Shown piece after piece: positions 60,719 through 64,000 of a stretch of DNA of 64,000 nucleotides; positions within the stretch are counted from its first letter, which is position 1; each line of letters starts with the position of its first letter. The DNA is from Larsenimonas salina. Its GTDB lineage: Bacteria; Pseudomonadota; Gammaproteobacteria; Pseudomonadales; Halomonadaceae. Under the pieces are notes generated by a model, which was not told the origin of the DNA, ran no database searches, and saw only the letters and a list, made by a program, of their open reading frames with translations. A program made the position numbers and the translations under genes. The stretch covers positions 186,001-250,000 of the forward strand of contig NZ_JAMLJJ010000002.1 in NCBI RefSeq assembly GCF_023736155.1. Direction: 5' to 3'.

Positions 60719-62203
60719 ATGAACGGGTCTATCCAGGAAACGTGTCTGAGCCTGTTGCTGGCGGCGGTTGCTGCCGGCCTTGCGGTCACGGCGATGGGCA
60801 TTCTTCTGGGCGCCTTGCCGGGGCTGTCCGAGGCCATGGCCGTGGCGCTGCTGTTGCCGATTACCTACGGCCTCGACCCCATCTCCGGCATCGGGTTACT
60901 GCTCGGTGCGTTCTGTGGTGCGGTGGCCGGTGGGTCGGTGCCGGCCATCCTGCTCAACATGCCAGGCACGCCCGGTTCGATCGCGACCACGTTTGATGCC
61001 TACCCGATGGCGACCAACGGCCGCGCCGGCAAGGCGCTGGGGCTTTCGGTGGCGTCGTCGTTCGTGGGCGGGATGATCAGTGCGGCCATCCTGATTCAGG
61101 TGTCACCGCTGATTGCCGCCATCGCCCTTAAATTCGGCGCGGCCGAGTATTTCTCGCTGAGCATTCTCGGGCTGATGATCATCGTGTCACTGGCGGGGGC
61201 CTCGTTGATCAAGGGGCTGATCGCGGGGCTTGTCGGGATGCTTTTATCGACCGTGGGCGCCGATCAGGTCACCGGCGCGCTGCGGCTGACCTTCGATCAG
61301 ATGTCGCTTTTGATGGGGGTGAGCCTGCTTGCCGTGATTGTCGGGCTGTTCGCGGTCTCGCAGCTTCTGACCGATCTGGAGAAACTGCATGAGCCGCGCA
61401 CCTCGATGAAGGTCGACAACGCCCTCGACGGCGCGTTCCCGCGGCTTCGTGAAGTGTTAAGAAACTGGAAGCTGACGCTGATGACCTCGTTGGTCGGCAC
61501 CGGGGTGGGCGCGGTACCGGGCGCCGGGGGGAGCATCGCCTCCATCATGGCGTATGACCAGGCCAAGCGCGTTTCGCGCACGCCAGAAGCCTTTGGCAAG
61601 GGCGCACCGGAGGGCGTGATTGCCTCGGAATCGTCCAATAACGCCATGGTCGGCGGGGCGTTGATTCCGATGCTGACACTGGGTATTCCGGGCGAGGGCG
61701 CGACCGCCGTGTTGATTGGCGGGTTGATGATTCAGGGCATTCAGCCGGGGCCGACGCTCTTCGACACCCAGTCAGGGCTTGTCTACGGCATTTTCGTGGC
61801 CTTCCTTCTGGCCAACATCATGATGCTGTTCGTGCAGTGGTGGGGCATTCGCTTGTTCGTGCGTCTGCTTCGGGTGCCACAGCATTTTCTGCTGCCGCTG
61901 ATCTTCATCTTCTGCGCAGTGGGGGTCTTCAGCATCAACAGTGATTTCTTCGATGTCTATCTGATGATCGCGCTCGGCGTGCTGGGCTTTTTGCTGGCCC
62001 GGTTCGGCTTCGGTGTGGCGCCGGTGGTGATCGGGTTGATTCTCGGCGGTGTGGCCGAAACCAACCTGCGCCGTGGTCTTCAGACCTTCGATGGCAGTTG
62101 GATGCCGTTTCTGACCCGGCCGATCAGCCTGGCCTTTCTGGTGCTGGCCCTGGTGTTTCTTTTGATGTCACTGCGCCGCAATTATCAAACCGCCAAGGCG
62201 TGA
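60719..62203 (+). CDS. TctA-type large permease subunit, transporter 3 (orphaned)
   Basis: A 494-residue intact TctA permease. LGALPGLSEAMAVALLLPITYGL, VPAILLNMPGTPGSIATTFDAYPM, AVPGAGGSIASIMAYDQAKR and ESSNNAMVGGALIPMLTLGIPGEG are conserved; the ending LTRPISLAFLVLAL matches TctA1 (FTRPISLTFLIIAL). AAGGAGG precedes the ATG at 60719. Its partners are missing or broken, so it works only if it borrows TctB and TctC from the first system, or it is not used. Confidence 0.9.
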   Translation: MNGSIQETCLSLLLAAVAAGLAVTAMGILLGALPGLSEAMAVALLLPITYGLDPISGIGLLLGAFCGAVAGGSVPAILLNMPGTPGSIATTFDAYPMATNGRAGKALGLSVASSFVGGMISAAILIQVSPLIAAIALKFGAAEYFSLSILGLMIIVSLAGASLIKGLIAGLVGMLLSTVGADQVTGALRLTFDQMSLLMGVSLLAVIVGLFAVSQLLTDLEKLHEPRTSMKVDNALDGAFPRLREVLRNWKLTLMTSLVGTGVGAVPGAGGSIASIMAYDQAKRVSRTPEAFGKGAPEGVIASESSNNAMVGGALIPMLTLGIPGEGATAVLIGGLMIQGIQPGPTLFDTQSGLVYGIFVAFLLANIMMLFVQWWGIRLFVRLLRVPQHFLLPLIFIFCAVGVFSINSDFFDVYLMIALGVLGFLLARFGFGVAPVVIGLILGGVAETNLRRGLQTFDGSWMPFLTRPISLAFLVLALVFLLMSLRRNYQTAKA

Positions 62204-62231
62204 GCCCCGGCAGGGCGCAAGTAAATGTTTA

Positions 62232-62248
62232 ATTAATAATATATTAAT
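62232..62248. promoter_or_regulatory. AT-only dyad upstream of the 2-hydroxyacid dehydrogenase gene
   Basis: ATTAAT-AATAT-ATTAAT is a perfect inverted repeat in a very A/T-rich stretch, 45 nt before the start codon. It could be a promoter or regulator site. Confidence 0.4.
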
Positions 62249-62292
62249 GAATGTCGTTTTTAGAACAAAACAATCCTTTCAGGAGATAGTCG

Positions 62293-63252
62293 ATGAAACC
62301 CAATGTCGTCATTGTGCATGAACTCTACCCAGAGCTTCTCAAGACGCTTGAGCAGCATTACAACGTCGTGCACTTCACACGGCTGAACAGCGACGCCGAC
62401 CGGGCCGATTTCAACGCGGCCATGGCCGAGGCGGATGCCTTTCTCGGCTCGAACGTGAAGTTCGACGAGGCGCTGATCGAGCGCTCACCGCGGCTCAAGG
62501 TGATCGCAAGTGTCTCGGTCGGCGTTGATGCCTACCCGCGCGAGGCGCTCAAGGCGCGGGGCATTGTCCTGACCAACACCCCGGAGGTGTTGACCGATGC
62601 CACCGCCGACACGGGCTTTGTCCTTTTGATGATGGCCGCCCGGCGCGCCGGCGAGATGGAACGCAAGGTGCGTTCAGGGAACTGGTCGACCTCGCTCATG
62701 AGCCAGGATTTCGGGGTCGATGTGACCGGCAAGACGCTCGGCATCGTCGGGATGGGGCGCATCGGGCAGGCGGTCGCCAAGCGCGGGCATTTCGGCTTCG
62801 ACATGCCGGTCATCTTTCAGAACCGAAGCTCCAAACCCGAGGTCGAAGCGGCACTCGATGCCCGCCAGGTGGATCTTGATACCCTGTTCGAGACCGCTGA
62901 TTTCATTGTGGTGACCGCCGCGCTCAGCGATGAAACGCGCGGCATGATCGGCCGGGCACAGCTCGAGCGAACGCGTGAAAAGACCATCTTGATCAACATT
63001 TCACGCGGGCCGGTGGTGCGCGAGCAGGAATTGATCGAGTGTCTCCAGGAAGGCGTGCTGTATTATGCGGGGCTTGATGTTTACGAACGTGAGCCGCTTG
63101 ATCCGTCGTCGCCGCTTATGGGCCTCGACAACGTCGTGCTGCTGCCGCACATTGGGTCATCGACCGTGGAAACGCGCGGCGCGATGTGCGATTTGGCCGC
63201 GGATAACTTGAACCGGGTGCTGGCCGGTACCTCGCCGTTGACGCCTGCCTAG
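62293..63252 (+). CDS. D-2-hydroxyacid dehydrogenase (glyoxylate/hydroxypyruvate reductase B-like)
   Basis: A 319-residue NAD(P)-dependent D-isomer-specific 2-hydroxyacid dehydrogenase. The dinucleotide site is GIVGMGRIGQAVAKRG (near 147), followed by the positive FQNRSSKPE that favours NADP, and the catalytic Arg-Glu-His set is in NISRGPVV, DVYEREPLD and LPHIGSST. GhrB/2-ketogluconate reductases are the nearest functional types. It could reduce tartronate semialdehyde, hydroxypyruvate or 2-keto-sugar acids. It lies between tctA3 and the regulator gene at the edge. Confidence 0.87.
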   Translation: MKPNVVIVHELYPELLKTLEQHYNVVHFTRLNSDADRADFNAAMAEADAFLGSNVKFDEALIERSPRLKVIASVSVGVDAYPREALKARGIVLTNTPEVLTDATADTGFVLLMMAARRAGEMERKVRSGNWSTSLMSQDFGVDVTGKTLGIVGMGRIGQAVAKRGHFGFDMPVIFQNRSSKPEVEAALDARQVDLDTLFETADFIVVTAALSDETRGMIGRAQLERTREKTILINISRGPVVREQELIECLQEGVLYYAGLDVYEREPLDPSSPLMGLDNVVLLPHIGSSTVETRGAMCDLAADNLNRVLAGTSPLTPA

Positions 63253-63391
63253 GCAACGCCCCGCGCGAGGGGATGCGTTTAGACGGTGTGTCCGTGTCAG
63301 CTAATATGCGTCGACGAGCCCGCCTCCAGCCATTGTTATCATGGGGGCGGCCGTCGACGCGTTTTCCTTTGAGCCGAGCATATAGAGACCG

Positions 63392-64000
63392 ATGACCGAG
63401 AAGACGAAAGCTCTGAACCTTGAACGCATCAATCAGCAGGGCAGTCTGTCCAGTCAGATCGCGCGTCAGCTCGAGGCGCTGATCAACAGCGGGCAGATCG
63501 AGGTCGGCGAGAAACTGCCGACCGAAAGCAAGCTGTGCGACCTGTTCGGGGTTAGCCGTACGGCGGTGCGTGAGGCCATCGCGCACCTTCGCTCCATGGG
63601 CCTGATCGAGACGCGGCGCGGCGTGGGAACCCGGGTACTTCGCACCGAACCCGAGCGGGTGTGGCCTGCGCAGGACATCAGTGCGACCACGGTCGAGGAC
63701 ATCCTGTTCGTGCTGGAGCTTCGGGTGACGGTCGAACCGCGCGCGGCGGAACTCGCCGCGAGCCGCCATACCGACGAGGATGCCCGGGCGCTTCAGGCCG
63801 CCCATGATGCGTTCGTCGGGGCGTGCCACCACAAGACGCTCGGGCGCGGGGAAGACTACGCGTTTCACCACGCCATCATTCAGGCCACCCACAACCCCTG
63901 TTTTCTGGCGTTCTATGACCCGTTGCACAAGGGGGCGATTCCCCGGGCGCAGCTCCTGAACGCCGAGCTTGATACCGAGGCCGCGCACACCTACCTCGAG
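63392..64000 (+). CDS. FadR-type GntR transcriptional regulator, 5' part
   Basis: The first 203 codons of a GntR-family regulator of the FCD subfamily; the frame is open to the window edge. The winged helix lies at residues 18-85 (SSQIARQLEALINSG, KLCDLFGVSRTAVREAIAHLRSMGLIE, RRGVGTRVL), and the FCD domain begins near 105 (VEDILFVLELRVTVEPRAAEL) with the ligand/metal histidine segment YAFHHAIIQATHNP. It sits at the edge of the aldarate island and is the best candidate to act at the TATGATGTATKAC sites. It differs from matR at 54781, which serves the malonate genes. Confidence 0.87.
   Translation, partial: MTEKTKALNLERINQQGSLSSQIARQLEALINSGQIEVGEKLPTESKLCDLFGVSRTAVREAIAHLRSMGLIETRRGVGTRVLRTEPERVWPAQDISATTVEDILFVLELRVTVEPRAAELAASRHTDEDARALQAAHDAFVGACHHKTLGRGEDYAFHHAIIQATHNPCFLAFYDPLHKGAIPRAQLLNAELDTEAAHTYLE

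Overview
The window is GC-rich, densely coded chromosomal DNA from a gammaproteobacterium. Gene content and protein style (thiS-thiG-trmB, a BCCT-carrier relic, two AGCS symporters, TTT carriers for sugar acids, a malonate module) suggest Halomonadaceae or a close relative; this is inference from family resemblance, not a search result. I saw no rRNA, tRNA, CRISPR array, insertion sequence or phage gene.

Bases 1-33100 are mostly housekeeping and stress genes: the end of an NCS2 nucleobase permease, a ChaC-type cyclotransferase, a semialdehyde dehydrogenase, an HSL-type esterase, a cytoplasmic molybdopterin S/N-oxide reductase, two AGCS symporters, a DUF2076 protein, a HAD phosphatase, msrP-msrQ, a hisC-like/DUF1289/dinB operon, a lysophospholipase-lipoprotein pair, thiS-thiG-trmB, mntH, small envelope or acidic proteins, a FAN1-like nuclease coupled to a DinG/XPD-type helicase, an NIT-domain chemoreceptor beside a NIT-only membrane protein, a DUF1206 protein and an MFS exporter. 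Bases 33107-35400 hold a TonB-dependent siderophore receptor whose promoter overlaps a good Fur box.

Bases 35700-64000 are a catabolic island for aldarates (glucarate, galactarate). It contains two glucarate dehydratases, a galactarate dehydratase, two 5-dehydro-4-deoxyglucarate dehydratases, a 2-oxoglutarate-semialdehyde dehydrogenase, a Tat-exported lactonase, three tripartite tricarboxylate-type (TctCBA) transporters of which one is decaying, a fused dihydroxyacetone-type kinase, a 2-hydroxyacid dehydrogenase and, at the right edge, a FadR-type GntR regulator. Expected flux: lactone hydrolysis, uptake, dehydration to 5-dehydro-4-deoxyglucarate, decarboxylating dehydration to 2-oxoglutarate semialdehyde, oxidation to 2-oxoglutarate. 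Four promoters in the island carry the same 13-mer (TATGATGTATKAC), which I propose marks one regulon. A self-contained malonate module (matR, matA-matB-madL-madM) is nested inside the island.

The island shows duplication and decay: the promoter regions of gudD1 and kdgD1 align without gaps over 60 nt; kdgD and gudD are each present twice; a BCCT gene and a TctC gene are broken; and the section 44.9-50.7 kb between the two kdgD copies has locally lower GC. Several intergenic gaps contain short degenerate tandem repeats (units of 15-27 nt, 2-4 copies, each array with its own sequence), an unusual pattern that normal feature types do not cover.
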